DNA of 49,574 bases from an uncultured Porphyromonadaceae bacterium (GCA_900550025.1 URQP01000004.1:1-49574); one strand, 5' to 3'; positions 8,143-16,966 are shown, counted from the stretch's first letter. Numbers and translations: made by a program. Notes: generated by a model not told the origin, from the letters alone.

Positions 8143-8634
8143 ATGAATGATTTTGCGGCAATAGATTTTGAAACGGCCAACAGCCACCGCGAAAGCGTGT
8201 GCAGTGTCGGGATTGTGATAGTAAAAAATCAGAAGGTATCGGACACGTTTTATGAGTTGATACGCCCGGTTCCGGATTATTATTGCGACTGGGCTACGGA
8301 AATTCATGGTTTGACTCATCGCGATACGGACCAGGCCGATCCATTTCCTGCGGTATGGCAGAAAATAGCACCTGCACTCATCGGCTTACCCCTGGTGGCT
8401 CATAACAGTCCGTTCGATGAAAGTTGTTTGCGGAGTGTTTTTGCATATTACGGAATGCCTTATCCTGATTATGATTTTTTCTGTACGTGCCGACAATCGC
8501 GCAAAGTATTTCCGGAACTACCTGACCATCGACTGGATACGGTTGCCGGACACATCGGGTTCGATCTGAAGAATCACCATCACGCCTTGGCCGATGCATT
8601 GGCTTGTGCTGAAATAGCGAAAATAATTCTGTGA
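8143..8634 (+). CDS. DnaQ-fold 3'-5' exonuclease
   Basis: 163 residues, a single exonuclease domain. ExoI is AAIDFETANS (about 5-14, acidic pair D and E), ExoII is LVAHNSPFDESCL (about 84-96) and ExoIII is HHALADALACAEI (about 147-159), giving the DEDDh set with the final His upstream of Asp. The family covers DNA polymerase III epsilon proofreading subunits and stand-alone RNases/DNases such as RNase T and oligoribonuclease. Substrate is not predictable here. Being stand-alone and in a regulated accessory operon, it is more likely a nucleic-acid-degrading effector than a polymerase subunit. It lies 9 nt after the FtsZ-C-like gene. Confidence 0.9.
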   Translation: MNDFAAIDFETANSHRESVCSVGIVIVKNQKVSDTFYELIRPVPDYYCDWATEIHGLTHRDTDQADPFPAVWQKIAPALIGLPLVAHNSPFDESCLRSVFAYYGMPYPDYDFFCTCRQSRKVFPELPDHRLDTVAGHIGFDLKNHHHALADALACAEIAKIIL

Positions 8635-8723
8635 AATAGCGAGATTATGAAAATATCAGGATAATAATAAATGTCATTTGACAGGAAACGTTATATTGTT
8701 TAACCCATTTAATTCTCTAACCC

Positions 8724-8975
8724 ATGGCAAACTTCTATTGTGAATACTGTGGACAAAAGTTTTCCTCGGTATCGTCCTTGACCGCAAGCAACTGTTCGCG
8801 ACATCCTAACGGCCCATTAAAGGGCAGGCACAAACTCTATGAAGGAAGCGAGAAGAGCCGATATACCTGTAAGTACTGCGGGCAATCGTTCAGTAGTATC
8901 TCCTCGATGACCGCGGCCAATTGTTCGCGACACCCGAATGGCCCTTTAAAGGGCAGGCACGCTCCAGCATTGTAA
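8724..8975 (+). CDS. tandem zinc-finger small protein
   Basis: 83 residues made of two nearly identical fingers joined by a short linker. Each reads Y-C-x2-C-G-Q-x-F-S-S, about 10 residues, C-x2-H-P-N-G-P-L-K-G-R-H, giving a CCCH zinc site. Such fingers usually bind nucleic acid or protein. The gene follows the exonuclease by 89 nt and may be read through from it; a weak separate promoter (TTTG near 8677, TATATTGT near 8691) is possible. It ends 20 nt before a terminator hairpin. The near-identical repeats point to recent internal duplication. Confidence 0.8.
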   Translation: MANFYCEYCGQKFSSVSSLTASNCSRHPNGPLKGRHKLYEGSEKSRYTCKYCGQSFSSISSMTAANCSRHPNGPLKGRHAPAL

Positions 8976-8995
8976 CCATGTTGCAATCATCAAAA

Positions 8996-9018
8996 AATCC
9001 GGCTGAATAAGCCGGATT
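8996..9018. terminator. terminator hairpin after the zinc-finger gene
   Basis: AATCCGGCT (8996-9004) pairs with AGCCGGATT (9010-9018). It is followed by TCTCGATTTT on the plus strand and preceded by an A-run, so it can serve both strands. Confidence 0.7.
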
Positions 9019-9225
9019 CTCGATTTTACCTCTCATTTATAGTCTGTTACAGAATGATTATTCCAGCAGATGTTCGACATTAACATCGAATAGTGACACA
9101 ACAAAGCATTTATTATTAAATGTCTCTTCTTCTTGGCAAGGAGTTCTTTCCCGTTCTTTTGTCGATAGAATCACATTTCTATCAGTTTAACTTTATATAA
9201 TATTTGTAATAATTTATATACATTT

Positions 9226-10188
9226 TTATCGCCGCGAGGGATCACAATTTCTTTCAGAGCCGAACATCCCGCAAATGCTGAAGCAGGAGACCAACAGTGG
9301 TAGTGGGGCGTAAAAAAACGGACAGATTGTAGTGATGTGCAGTCTGCAAATATATTCAGAGTAAAACCATGTATTTTCTGGTATATCAATGGTTGTCAGT
9401 GAAACACAGCCAAGAAACGCAGCAGAAAGAATACAGCCTAACGATCCGGGGAGTTGAATGTCAGACAACGATTTGCATCCCATAAAAGTCCTCGCTTCAA
9501 TGGCTTTGATAGATTGAGGAATATTAACAAATTGCAGTGCCTTGCAACAAGAAAATGCTCCTTCTCCAATTTTGGTTACAGAATCAGGAATATCGATGAA
9601 TTGTAATGAAGTATTATTGTGGAATGCATTTTCCCCTATTTCTTTTATAGAATTAGGTAGTTTAATATTTGTCAATGAAATACAAACCAAGAAAGCACAG
9701 TTGCCAATTTTAGTTACAGAGTTTGAAATAGTAATGGACTGTAAGGAGATGCATTCATTAAAAGTATGATCTGCTATTTCGGTTACGGAATTGGGTATGT
9801 TTATAGATCGTAAAGAATAGCATTTTGAAAAAGCTGCGTATGCTATTTTAGTTACAGAATCCGAGATATTGACAGCCTGCAAAGAAGTACATCCAGAAAA
9901 GGCATTACCTTCTATTTCGGTTACAGAATTTGGGATATTGATGGCCTGCAGAGAAGTACATTCACGAAAGGCATCCTCCTCAATTTTGGTTACAGAATCC
10001 GGAATGTCAATAGATTGCAAAGCAGTATAGTTCTCAAAGGCTCCTTCGCCGATAATCTTAACTCCTTCCTGAATACGATATTCTGATAGATCGGGTATTT
10101 GCGGACCTTTCAGCAAGGTTAGTCGGTCTGCGCTGTACTCGGCGCCATATGCGTCGATCCATGTAGAGGATTTTTTCATTTCTGTCAT
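9226..10188 (-). CDS. cytoplasmic BspA-like leucine-rich repeat protein (frameshifted end)
   Basis: 320 residues, built of about nine LRR_5 units of 23 residues with the pattern aF-x-x-C-x-S-L-x-x-I-x-I-P-x-S-V-T-x-I. The N-terminus (MTEMKKSSTWIDAYG) has no signal peptide, unlike surface BspA proteins, so it should act inside the cell, probably as a binding scaffold. The last 40 residues stop looking like repeats. In another minus-strand frame ending at 9171 the repeat pattern resumes (FADCTSLQSVRF, AFAGCSALKEIVIPRG). Removing one T from the T4 run at 9374-9377 joins the frames, so the gene is frameshifted or carries a sequence error, and the intact form would span 9171-10188. It is driven by operator copy 6. 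Confidence 0.8.
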   Translation of the reverse strand: MTEMKKSSTWIDAYGAEYSADRLTLLKGPQIPDLSEYRIQEGVKIIGEGAFENYTALQSIDIPDSVTKIEEDAFRECTSLQAINIPNSVTEIEGNAFSGCTSLQAVNISDSVTKIAYAAFSKCYSLRSINIPNSVTEIADHTFNECISLQSITISNSVTKIGNCAFLVCISLTNIKLPNSIKEIGENAFHNNTSLQFIDIPDSVTKIGEGAFSCCKALQFVNIPQSIKAIEARTFMGCKSLSDIQLPGSLGCILSAAFLGCVSLTTIDIPENTWFYSEYICRLHITTICPFFYAPLPLLVSCFSICGMFGSERNCDPSRR

Positions 10189-10205
10189 GATTTATTCGTT
10201 TTCCA

Positions 10206-10241
10206 CAAAATAAAAGAGATGATATGCCAAATCGTGACGCG
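10206..10241 (-). promoter_or_regulatory. island 36-bp operator-promoter (copy 6)
   Basis: On the minus strand: CGCGTCACGATTTGGC, 12 nt, TTATTTTG. It drives the LRR gene with a short leader. It lies in the 75 nt between the LRR gene and the ViaA-like stop, so the LRR gene is its own unit. Confidence 0.8.
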
Positions 10242-10263
10242 ACAAAGCATCTGTTATTGAAGA

Positions 10264-11814
10264 TCATTCTTTCTCGAAATGAATTCTTCTATTTTCCGAT
10301 TTTCTTCGCTGGATACGGTTCGTATGGTGATCGTAATACCAATAGACGTCGAACAGAGCAAGTACCTCGTCGTTCCCGCCCCAACCAACCTCCAATGAAT
10401 GGAACAGCGTGTTATGTTCCCGTACCTCGTTAATGGCAGTTATGGTTTCCAAAGAAAGATCCCTGACTTCAAAATCGGAAATCACAAGTACATCGGCTAA
10501 AGAATACTCATCGCATTGTAGCATTCGCAATGCTTCTTTCAGGGCTGGTTCTAGATCTGTCCCTCCATGAAATGAATAAGACAGAAAATTGACGATCTGT
10601 TCCTGCTGTTGCTCCCAGTCGGCTATGTTTAACACTTCTATATCAATGGAATAGGAAATAAGATAACAAGCCCGTTTTTCGGCACGGGAACGTAGTATTA
10701 ATCCGTAGCAGATGGCTTTGGCCACTTCTTCGGGGAATCCTGACATTGAACCACTTGTGTCGAGGCAAACGATATAGGGCCCCGGACCCAAAGGTGTTGT
10801 TTCCAATTGTTCAGCCTGTACCTTGACTGGTATTTGCGATCGGAAATCGAAAGTTTGCAGACGCCGTTCCACATATTTTTTATAAAAAGTCTGCTCAAGA
10901 GAGGCATCTCCAAGTAGAGCGATCTCTGTCGGCAGTAGCGCATCGAGACGGTTGCTTTCCCCAATACCGTCAATATCGGAACGTGAGGCATGGGAAAATT
11001 TCATCGCCTGGGAGGATGACTGTTCCTCGAGTTGAGTCTGGCGTTCTTGCTGTCTACCATCGCCACGTCCCAGTGCATCGAGCAGTATTTGAATGGTGGG
11101 ATTCCTTTTGCAAACCGCCGACAACATTTGCAGCAGATTGAACGTTTTTCGTTGCCACATTCCCGGTTGTATACCCCAGAAAAGCCCCAATTCCACAGGC
11201 GAATAGTTGCATCCATAAAATATTTTGACACGTTCTACGATATGTCTTTCAATTTGTTTTCGCGCACGGCCCAGTATCTCTAATTCATAGGCAATCTCCT
11301 TGCGCAACAAAGCACTTTCCCAATCGGACAGAAACTCCATTCGCAGATATGTGTACTCTTCCATGCCAATAACACGAAATTCATCAATATAAAACGGCAG
11401 ATTCAGTTCCTTTACGGCATAGCGTTTTTGAAGATAAGGATACAATAGCTCCCAATGTGCAGCGAAAGTTTCGTTGTCAAAGGCCGTGCAACGAGTCAGC
11501 AACTCCTGTTCTGAACGATAGGGATTGTGACGTTCGATGTATTGACGTGCCCTGTCGATAAAAGTCGCAATATCTTCAACTACCAAAGACGCCATGCCCT
11601 CTATGGTCCTGCTTCCGTAAAGAATATGGGCATTTTGAGCAATGTCATCGAGTATCTGTCGGTAGTTTCCCTGAAGTTGAGCTTCTTCTTTCACGATAGT
11701 CTTGTCCTGTGAATCTTCGGATACAACAGAGCCCTCGCTGGACAAATTACCGGCAGAGATTTGCTGTTTCAGTTTTAACATCAGATAGGTTTTGTATTGC
11801 TCTTTGTTATTCAT
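10264..11814 (-). CDS. ViaA-like VWA-domain protein, partner of RavA
   Basis: 516 residues. The C-terminal VWA domain carries an intact MIDAS: LDTSGSMSG (about 351-359), FHGGTDLEP (Thr about 419) and VLVISDF (about 442-448). The N-terminal 300 residues are helical with charged segments, as in ViaA (E. coli ViaA is 483 residues). ViaA binds the MoxR ATPase RavA and stimulates it; in E. coli the pair is linked to respiratory complexes, lipid binding and aminoglycoside uptake. The start codon at 11814 overlaps the last 8 nt of the RavA-like gene, which implies translational coupling. Function in this host is inferred from family. Confidence 0.88.
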   Translation of the reverse strand: MNNKEQYKTYLMLKLKQQISAGNLSSEGSVVSEDSQDKTIVKEEAQLQGNYRQILDDIAQNAHILYGSRTIEGMASLVVEDIATFIDRARQYIERHNPYRSEQELLTRCTAFDNETFAAHWELLYPYLQKRYAVKELNLPFYIDEFRVIGMEEYTYLRMEFLSDWESALLRKEIAYELEILGRARKQIERHIVERVKIFYGCNYSPVELGLFWGIQPGMWQRKTFNLLQMLSAVCKRNPTIQILLDALGRGDGRQQERQTQLEEQSSSQAMKFSHASRSDIDGIGESNRLDALLPTEIALLGDASLEQTFYKKYVERRLQTFDFRSQIPVKVQAEQLETTPLGPGPYIVCLDTSGSMSGFPEEVAKAICYGLILRSRAEKRACYLISYSIDIEVLNIADWEQQQEQIVNFLSYSFHGGTDLEPALKEALRMLQCDEYSLADVLVISDFEVRDLSLETITAINEVREHNTLFHSLEVGWGGNDEVLALFDVYWYYDHHTNRIQRRKSENRRIHFEKE

Positions 11815-13354
11815 CTTGGGAAAGATAATAAAGCTGTGGTTTCAATTTTCGGATACGCAATATCAGTCGAGCAAGTTCGGATTTCAGATGCTGGAACTGT
11901 GAATCACTGATAAATGGTGATCGGGTTCTACTTGACAGGTTGTCACGGGAATATGCCTCTATCCGTGCCACTAATGCATCGAGCCGTTTGTCCAACTCCT
12001 GCAGCCATTCGAAAGCCTCTGGATAGAATTTCTTCAACGGATTCTCGTCTGAAAATTCCAGCGGATAAAAAAAATCGTTAATTTTGATTCCGTTAACTCC
12101 CTTGGTTAGATTAACATACATTTCTCTGGGATGAACGGTGCCTCGTTGAGCCGAAAGCACCTGTACATTTTCAGCGTGTTCCATAAGAACGGCCTGTCGT
12201 ATCTGATGCGAAGAGATGGATTCGTATTCTGAAATGTCAATCAAGGTTTCTCCGTTTGAATAGCCCACGAGGTTATAATATTTCCCGTTGACAACGCGAT
12301 AATTTGGTGCGAGTCGTCTGATCGCTCCGGGTTTCTTCATGACAATGGACCGAATTTCTTCCCGTTTCGAAAGGATGAGTTGGTATTCTTCCTCAAAATC
12401 GGAAACAATACTGTCGATGATAATCTGCTCCATTTTCGGAATGGCAGTATCCAGCTGATCCGAATCGTCCCATAACGTGGTAGTAATCAGCAAACAATCA
12501 ATCCGTTCAACTTGATTACGTCCATTAAGAAAGGCTGCCGTCCGCAGTAACCGGATGACTTTTTTCCACCGACGGTCGGAGACATAAACAGGTTGCGACA
12601 CCTCATCATTTTCATTGCCAATGGGTCGCTTTAACCATTCTCGTATTTTGGAGATTAATTCCAATATACAAGATGGTACCGTAATCCGATCGATCTGTAT
12701 TTGCCATTCGGCATATTCCTTTGCTGTGATTTGCAGGTTTTCCGGGAGGTTTACTTTCATATTGTCAATCCCCAGAATCATTTCATAAAAGGCTTTTTCT
12801 GACATCAATGGTGGCACCACGATCCGAATGAGAAATCGATCCCACAAGGCTTCCAAACCTTCGTCTTGGGCCGGAAGTTCGTTTGAGGCTGCGATAATCC
12901 CTTTTAGCGGCAGACGGAGTTCGTGATCGCCGTTCCGGAAAAGTTTTTCGTTCAGTACGGTCAGTAAGGCGTTCTGGATCGATGGTCCGGCCTTCCAAAT
13001 CTCATCGAGGAAGACCACATCGGCCGTCGGCAGATAACCCTCGACCAACCGTTCATAGGTATCTTCATCTTTGAGTTTTGAGATCGAGACCGGCCCGAAG
13101 ATTTCATCGGGCGTACTGAAACGGCTCATCAGATATTCGAAAGACCGTGCATCTCGGAAAGCCATTTTCAGCCGTCTGGCAATGAGACTTTTGCCCACTC
13201 CAGGCAACCCAAGCAGGAAGATGCTTTCCCCCGCAATCGCCGAAAGAAAAGCCATGGCTAATGCATAGTCCCGTTCGTAAATACCGGCAGCCATTTGCGT
13301 CAACAATTGCCTGATTCGTTCCTGACGTGAACGAAAAAGAGTATCTTGTTCCAT
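11807..13354 (-). CDS. RavA-like MoxR ATPase
   Basis: 515 residues from ATG 13354. The N-terminal MoxR AAA+ module has Walker A GLPGVGKS (49-56), Walker B VVFLDEIWKAG (113-123) and sensor-1 IIAASNELP. The N-terminal helix QERIRQLLTQMAAGIYERD is typical of RavA. The family forms hexamers that act as a chaperone-like ATPase with a VWA partner, here the ViaA-like protein. The C-terminal region includes an LARA-like insertion and a helical end. The open frame extends upstream to 13474, but that would place the start above the operator-promoter at 13374-13409; 13354 lies 20 nt below the -7 box. Unlike E. coli, the pair is wired into the island regulon. Confidence 0.88.
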   Translation of the reverse strand: MEQDTLFRSRQERIRQLLTQMAAGIYERDYALAMAFLSAIAGESIFLLGLPGVGKSLIARRLKMAFRDARSFEYLMSRFSTPDEIFGPVSISKLKDEDTYERLVEGYLPTADVVFLDEIWKAGPSIQNALLTVLNEKLFRNGDHELRLPLKGIIAASNELPAQDEGLEALWDRFLIRIVVPPLMSEKAFYEMILGIDNMKVNLPENLQITAKEYAEWQIQIDRITVPSCILELISKIREWLKRPIGNENDEVSQPVYVSDRRWKKVIRLLRTAAFLNGRNQVERIDCLLITTTLWDDSDQLDTAIPKMEQIIIDSIVSDFEEEYQLILSKREEIRSIVMKKPGAIRRLAPNYRVVNGKYYNLVGYSNGETLIDISEYESISSHQIRQAVLMEHAENVQVLSAQRGTVHPREMYVNLTKGVNGIKINDFFYPLEFSDENPLKKFYPEAFEWLQELDKRLDALVARIEAYSRDNLSSRTRSPFISDSQFQHLKSELARLILRIRKLKPQLYYLSQDE

Positions 13355-13373
13355 GAAGATTTGCTTTTGTCTC

Positions 13374-13409
13374 CAAAGATCAGATAAGTAAGAGCCAAAT
13401 CGTGACATA
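13374..13409 (-). promoter_or_regulatory. island 36-bp operator-promoter (copy 7)
   Basis: On the minus strand: TATGTCACGATTTGGC, 12 nt, GATCTTTG. It drives ravA-viaA and is divergent with copy 8, with 47 nt between. Confidence 0.8.
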
Positions 13410-13456
13410 ACAAGTGAGGATATTTTATTGGAAAGTTTTTCGGTAAAACTCCAATA

Positions 13457-13492
13457 TGTGTCATGATTTGGCATTTAACTGAATTATCTTTG
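13457..13492 (+). promoter_or_regulatory. island 36-bp operator-promoter (copy 8), WYL gene
   Basis: TGTGTCATGATTTGGC (13457-13472), 12 nt, TATCTTTG (13485-13492). This is one of the best matches to the consensus and sits 40 nt before the WYL start codon, which suggests autoregulation and places the whole 13533-21495 operon in the regulon. Confidence 0.85.
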
Positions 13493-13532
13493 CCGAAGAT
13501 TCCATTGAAAGAGTAATTTAATCGATATAATC

Positions 13533-14495
13533 ATGCAACAGAAACAAAACAGCCGAAGTTCATCGAAGAGCAATACCGCCGTGTTGTTCAACCGCTATGT
13601 CTGGCTGGTTGACACAATCTACCGAGCCGGACGCATCTCGTTCGAGGAGATCAACGCGCAATGGGAGCGGTCGTCGCTCAACGACACGGGCGAGGAACTG
13701 CCCCTGAAAACCTTCCACAACCACAAGAACGCTATCCAGCAGATGTTCGACATCAACATCGAGTGCGACCGGCGTGGCGGATACCTCTACTACATCGAAC
13801 ATGCCGAGGATATGGAGCGGGGCGGCGTGCGGACGTGGCTGCTAAACACCTTTGCCGTGAACCACCTCATCAACGAGAGCCACCACCTCAAGCGACGCAT
13901 TCTCTTCGAAGAGATTCCATCCGGACAGCGCTTCCTGACGCAGATCATCGAGGCGATGCGGGATAATCTGACTTTGGAGTTGACCTACCAAAGTTTCTGG
14001 AATGACACAGCCAGTACGTTCGAAGTAGCGCCCTACTGCGTCAAGGTGTTCCGGCAGCGGTGGTATGTCGTGGCGGGCAGCACGAGCGACGATCAACTGC
14101 GCATCTACGCGCTGGACCGCATCCGGGAGCTCCGCACACTGGAGCATCTGTTTGTCCTGCCCGAAGATTTCGACCCTCAAGCCTATTTTGCCGATTCGTT
14201 CGGGGTGACCGTCGACGAGGATTGCTCCGTCGAGCGGGTGCGTGTCCGGGTGCAGGGCATCCAACGGCAATATATCCGCACGTTGCCGCTGCACGCCTCG
14301 CAAAAAGAGGTCGAAACGACTGAAGATGCTTCCGTCTTCGAGTTTCACCTGCGTCCGACGCTCGATTTTCAGCAGGAACTGCTGACGCATGCCGTCAATG
14401 CGGAAGAGGACATCGAAGTGTTGGAACCCCAATGGTTGCGTGAGCACATGAAAGTCATCGGAGATGATTTGTACCATAACCATCAAAACGTGTAA
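13533..14495 (+). CDS. WYL-domain transcriptional regulator, candidate master of the island
   Basis: 320 residues. Residues about 15-75 form an N-terminal winged helix (VLFNRYVWLVDTIYRAGRIS, LPLKTFHNHKNAIQQMF). Residues about 145-210 are a WYL domain with LTYQSFW, VAPYCVKVFRQRWYVVAG (WYV in place of WYL) and YALDRIREL. The C-terminal 100 residues match a WCX cap. WYL regulators bind ligands, often single-stranded nucleic acid, and control defence islands and DNA-damage genes. It is transcribed from its own copy of the island operator and heads a long operon (the WG-repeat start is 5 nt after its stop). Two truncated copies of its 5' end lie elsewhere in the island. The master-regulator role is inference. 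Confidence 0.9.
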   Translation: MQQKQNSRSSSKSNTAVLFNRYVWLVDTIYRAGRISFEEINAQWERSSLNDTGEELPLKTFHNHKNAIQQMFDINIECDRRGGYLYYIEHAEDMERGGVRTWLLNTFAVNHLINESHHLKRRILFEEIPSGQRFLTQIIEAMRDNLTLELTYQSFWNDTASTFEVAPYCVKVFRQRWYVVAGSTSDDQLRIYALDRIRELRTLEHLFVLPEDFDPQAYFADSFGVTVDEDCSVERVRVRVQGIQRQYIRTLPLHASQKEVETTEDASVFEFHLRPTLDFQQELLTHAVNAEEDIEVLEPQWLREHMKVIGDDLYHNHQNV

Positions 14496-14500
14496 CGGCC

Positions 14501-15721
14501 ATGTTGCAGGATCCGAAACAAATCACGGAACTTTATGGTGTGCGTAACAATCATGCCATATTCGCCATTGGAAATGAAAAAGACAGGCGTTACGGTATTA
14601 TTGATCGCAACGGGGAGATTATTGCAGGACCTGCATTCATAGAGTTCTCATTGCAATTAGGCAGATATATACAGTGTTGTTGCACAACCGGATCGTCCCA
14701 CAATCCGAGCTATCGACTGTATGATACGACAACGGATGAATGGGTCTCTATAGATTCCAACAAAAGGCCTATGCCTATACCGGGACATCCTGGCCTTTTC
14801 TATACCTATATTCAGCATAATCGCTGCGGAATCCAAGATTATAATGGTAATCAGATTATCCCAGAAATATATGCTACTATCTTCCGCATTGGAGAGTATT
14901 TTATGGTGCAGGATCCCAAAACTGAAAAATATGGGATTCTGACGGCGGAGGGGAAAATGGTAATCCCATGTATTCTTGCATTCGATCGTGTATCATACAG
15001 CGCCAGGAAAGTTCTTGTGCGGCAAGCCGACAAATGGTTCTATGTGAATAACTGTGGAGCACAAATGTTCGACTGGCATGAAATAGTGCTGCCAGACGAT
15101 GTATTAGGAGTGAATTTATATAGTGATCGTATCTGTTATTACATCCCGTGCTGGAAAAAGTTGCGTGGATTGGATTATCGGGCGTGCGGTATGCTTGATA
15201 CCTTCGGAACAGAGTTGTTACCTCCAATCTATTTCGTGATACATGGATTGAATGAAAAGTATTTCAGCGTAGGTGATGCAGAAACGTTTTTTTTCGGATT
15301 GGCCGATTGTGACGGCAATACGATTATACCTGCAGACTCTGGTGTCTATAGCTGGACTCCGATAAAAGAGGATGAGAATATGTTTATATTCCAAACAGAA
15401 GGCAGTTCAAATCTGAATTCTGGAATAGTGAGAATTGGGCCGAACAAAGAAATACAAGAGGTTCTTCCTGCCCGATTTGTGTACCCGCACTGGCTTCCCG
15501 ATTCCGAAGCGCAAGGCCATGGATGCATTGTCCTTGCACAAAGTATATGCAGGCATCGAGAGGAGATCTTGCGTGCCGGGGTATTCTCTCTAACCGGAGA
15601 ACAACTTGTGCCTTTCGAATACGACGATATCCTTTTGGGCAACGATCCCGAACGGATTGCCGTCTGCAAGGGCGGCGAATGGTTCTTCATCAACCTGAAA
15701 AACGAACGGGTCCTGTTTTAA
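14501..15721 (+). CDS. WG-repeat protein (intact)
   Basis: 406 residues with no signal peptide. It has several WG-like repeat units (YGIIDRNGEIIAG, CGIQDYNGNQIIP, YGILTAEGKMVIP, FFGLADCDGNTIIP, AGVFSLTGEQLVPFEYDDI), each a strand pair ending at a Gly/Asp turn. WG repeats are common in Bacteroidetes and form scaffold-like beta structures; no enzyme motif is visible. It starts 5 nt after the WYL gene, so it is translated from the same message. The frameshifted paralogue at 6316-7520 begins and ends with near-identical segments and also lies behind a WYL remnant, so WYL plus WG is a recurring unit of this island. Its partner or ligand is unknown. Confidence 0.88.
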   Translation: MLQDPKQITELYGVRNNHAIFAIGNEKDRRYGIIDRNGEIIAGPAFIEFSLQLGRYIQCCCTTGSSHNPSYRLYDTTTDEWVSIDSNKRPMPIPGHPGLFYTYIQHNRCGIQDYNGNQIIPEIYATIFRIGEYFMVQDPKTEKYGILTAEGKMVIPCILAFDRVSYSARKVLVRQADKWFYVNNCGAQMFDWHEIVLPDDVLGVNLYSDRICYYIPCWKKLRGLDYRACGMLDTFGTELLPPIYFVIHGLNEKYFSVGDAETFFFGLADCDGNTIIPADSGVYSWTPIKEDENMFIFQTEGSSNLNSGIVRIGPNKEIQEVLPARFVYPHWLPDSEAQGHGCIVLAQSICRHREEILRAGVFSLTGEQLVPFEYDDILLGNDPERIAVCKGGEWFFINLKNERVLF

Positions 15722-15789
15722 GCATAACGACATCAATGAAAGAATCTTACATGAAAAATTGAGATATTACCTGATCAAAATTCATAGCC

Positions 15790-16350
15790 ATGAAAAATTT
15801 TTATTGCCACCCCAAAACTGTGATCATAAAAGGGATAGACCCCAAAGCAATCGAAACAATTTCCGATTCTGCCATGCGAGTGTTTTTTTCGAAAGTTACT
15901 ACACTCCTGACGGATATTTTCTCATGGCCGGAGGATGATGAAGATTCTGACGACATAGGACATTCTTATAGCTCTGCCTCGATTCCGCTTTGTTTGGAAA
16001 AGATGATTTCTGATGAGTCCGTGTTCCGATATATCTATGCAAATTGGGATCTATGGATTCGTCTGACCCATAAAACAGCGTTATTCTACAATACCTGCTT
16101 GAAACTTTTTGCTGACCATGCAGAATGGCTTGAACAAACAATCAATATTATCAGAACGGCATGTAATACAGAGGCCGTTAAAGACGAAATGGAACGAGCA
16201 TTCGGAATCCGTCGAAGTTTCGCAGAGATGCTGTTGAACATGTCTCTATCGGAACTGTCCGGCCTGACCCAACAATCGTGCATCGATCTATTTCGCTATT
16301 GGAGTGATTTGGAGAATAAACTGATAAAGTTGTCTGTCGACAGATATTAA
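15790..16350 (+). CDS. unknown helical protein in the WYL operon
   Basis: 186 residues with no signal peptide and no membrane segment. It begins MKNFYCHPKTVIIKG, has an acidic loop (WPEDDEDSDD) near residue 50 and is otherwise predicted to be mostly helical (FYNTCLKLFADHAEWLEQ, DEMERAFGIRRSFAEML). I recognise no family or catalytic motif. It lies 68 nt after the WG-repeat gene and 38 nt before the HAD gene on the same strand with no operator copy between, so it is part of the long WYL operon. The upstream gap holds a short duplicate of the start region (ATGAAAAATT at about 15750 and 15790). Confidence 0.7.
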   Translation: MKNFYCHPKTVIIKGIDPKAIETISDSAMRVFFSKVTTLLTDIFSWPEDDEDSDDIGHSYSSASIPLCLEKMISDESVFRYIYANWDLWIRLTHKTALFYNTCLKLFADHAEWLEQTINIIRTACNTEAVKDEMERAFGIRRSFAEMLLNMSLSELSGLTQQSCIDLFRYWSDLENKLIKLSVDRY

Positions 16351-16388
16351 GAGAGCATGCATATTTTCAGCACATTAAAAAACAAGGG

Positions 16389-16925
16389 ATGAATAGGGTT
16401 ATCTTTTTAGACTTCGACGGAGTACTGAATGCCTTTTATTATCCGAAGCAATTGGCTGATCACGGGCAAGTGTGGAGAGACCGGTTCGGAGTATTGTTTG
16501 CTCCGGAATGTATCGCTCAACTGGGGCGTATCATCGAGGCTACCGGCGCACAGATCATCATCTCTTCTTCCTGGAAGATCCCGTTCGAAGGAGAGACGGA
16601 TGAGACGGTATTGAACAGCCTGAAACAAATGTGGGAAGCACGCCAATATCCCGGTCGGATTGACGGAGCAATTCCCAACCTGACCTTTCAGGATATTTTG
16701 GAAATGCATTGTGAGGGCGATTTCATGTGTCACAAGGGTTTTGAGATCGAGCAATGGTTGAGACAACATCCCGAATGTACCTCCTATGCGATACTTGATG
16801 ATGAGGAGATTATTCTACCCAAACACGAATCTCATTTTGTCCGAACCGACAGGGTGGTCGGGTTACAAGAAGAGGATGCAGATCGGGCTGTCGAAATATT
16901 GCTGAATGATTGTTATTCTCAATGA
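16389..16925 (+). CDS. HAD-family protein of the Swiss-army-knife RNA repair type
   Basis: 178 residues. The HAD nucleophile motif is IFLDFDGVLNA (about 4-14), motif II is IIISSSWK (about 56-63) and the acidic motif is AILDDEEIILP (about 138-148). The compact form with FLDFDGVLN and SSSW is that of the HAD domain found in Swiss Army Knife RNA repair proteins (PF18143), predicted to remove phosphates from nucleic acid ends. It could therefore heal RNA or DNA ends, but its substrate is not shown. Its stop overlaps a possible start of the DUF262 gene (ATGA at 16922-16925), which supports cotranscription and coupled translation with a nuclease. Confidence 0.85.
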   Translation: MNRVIFLDFDGVLNAFYYPKQLADHGQVWRDRFGVLFAPECIAQLGRIIEATGAQIIISSSWKIPFEGETDETVLNSLKQMWEARQYPGRIDGAIPNLTFQDILEMHCEGDFMCHKGFEIEQWLRQHPECTSYAILDDEEIILPKHESHFVRTDRVVGLQEEDADRAVEILLNDCYSQ

Positions 16926-16966
16926 AGAACACTATATTGTCAAATCGGATTATTAAAACTACAGGC

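Noticed and set aside
13355..13474. Upstream extension of the RavA-like gene to ATG 13474
   Set aside because: It crosses the operator-promoter at 13374-13409, and the family N-terminus begins at 13354.
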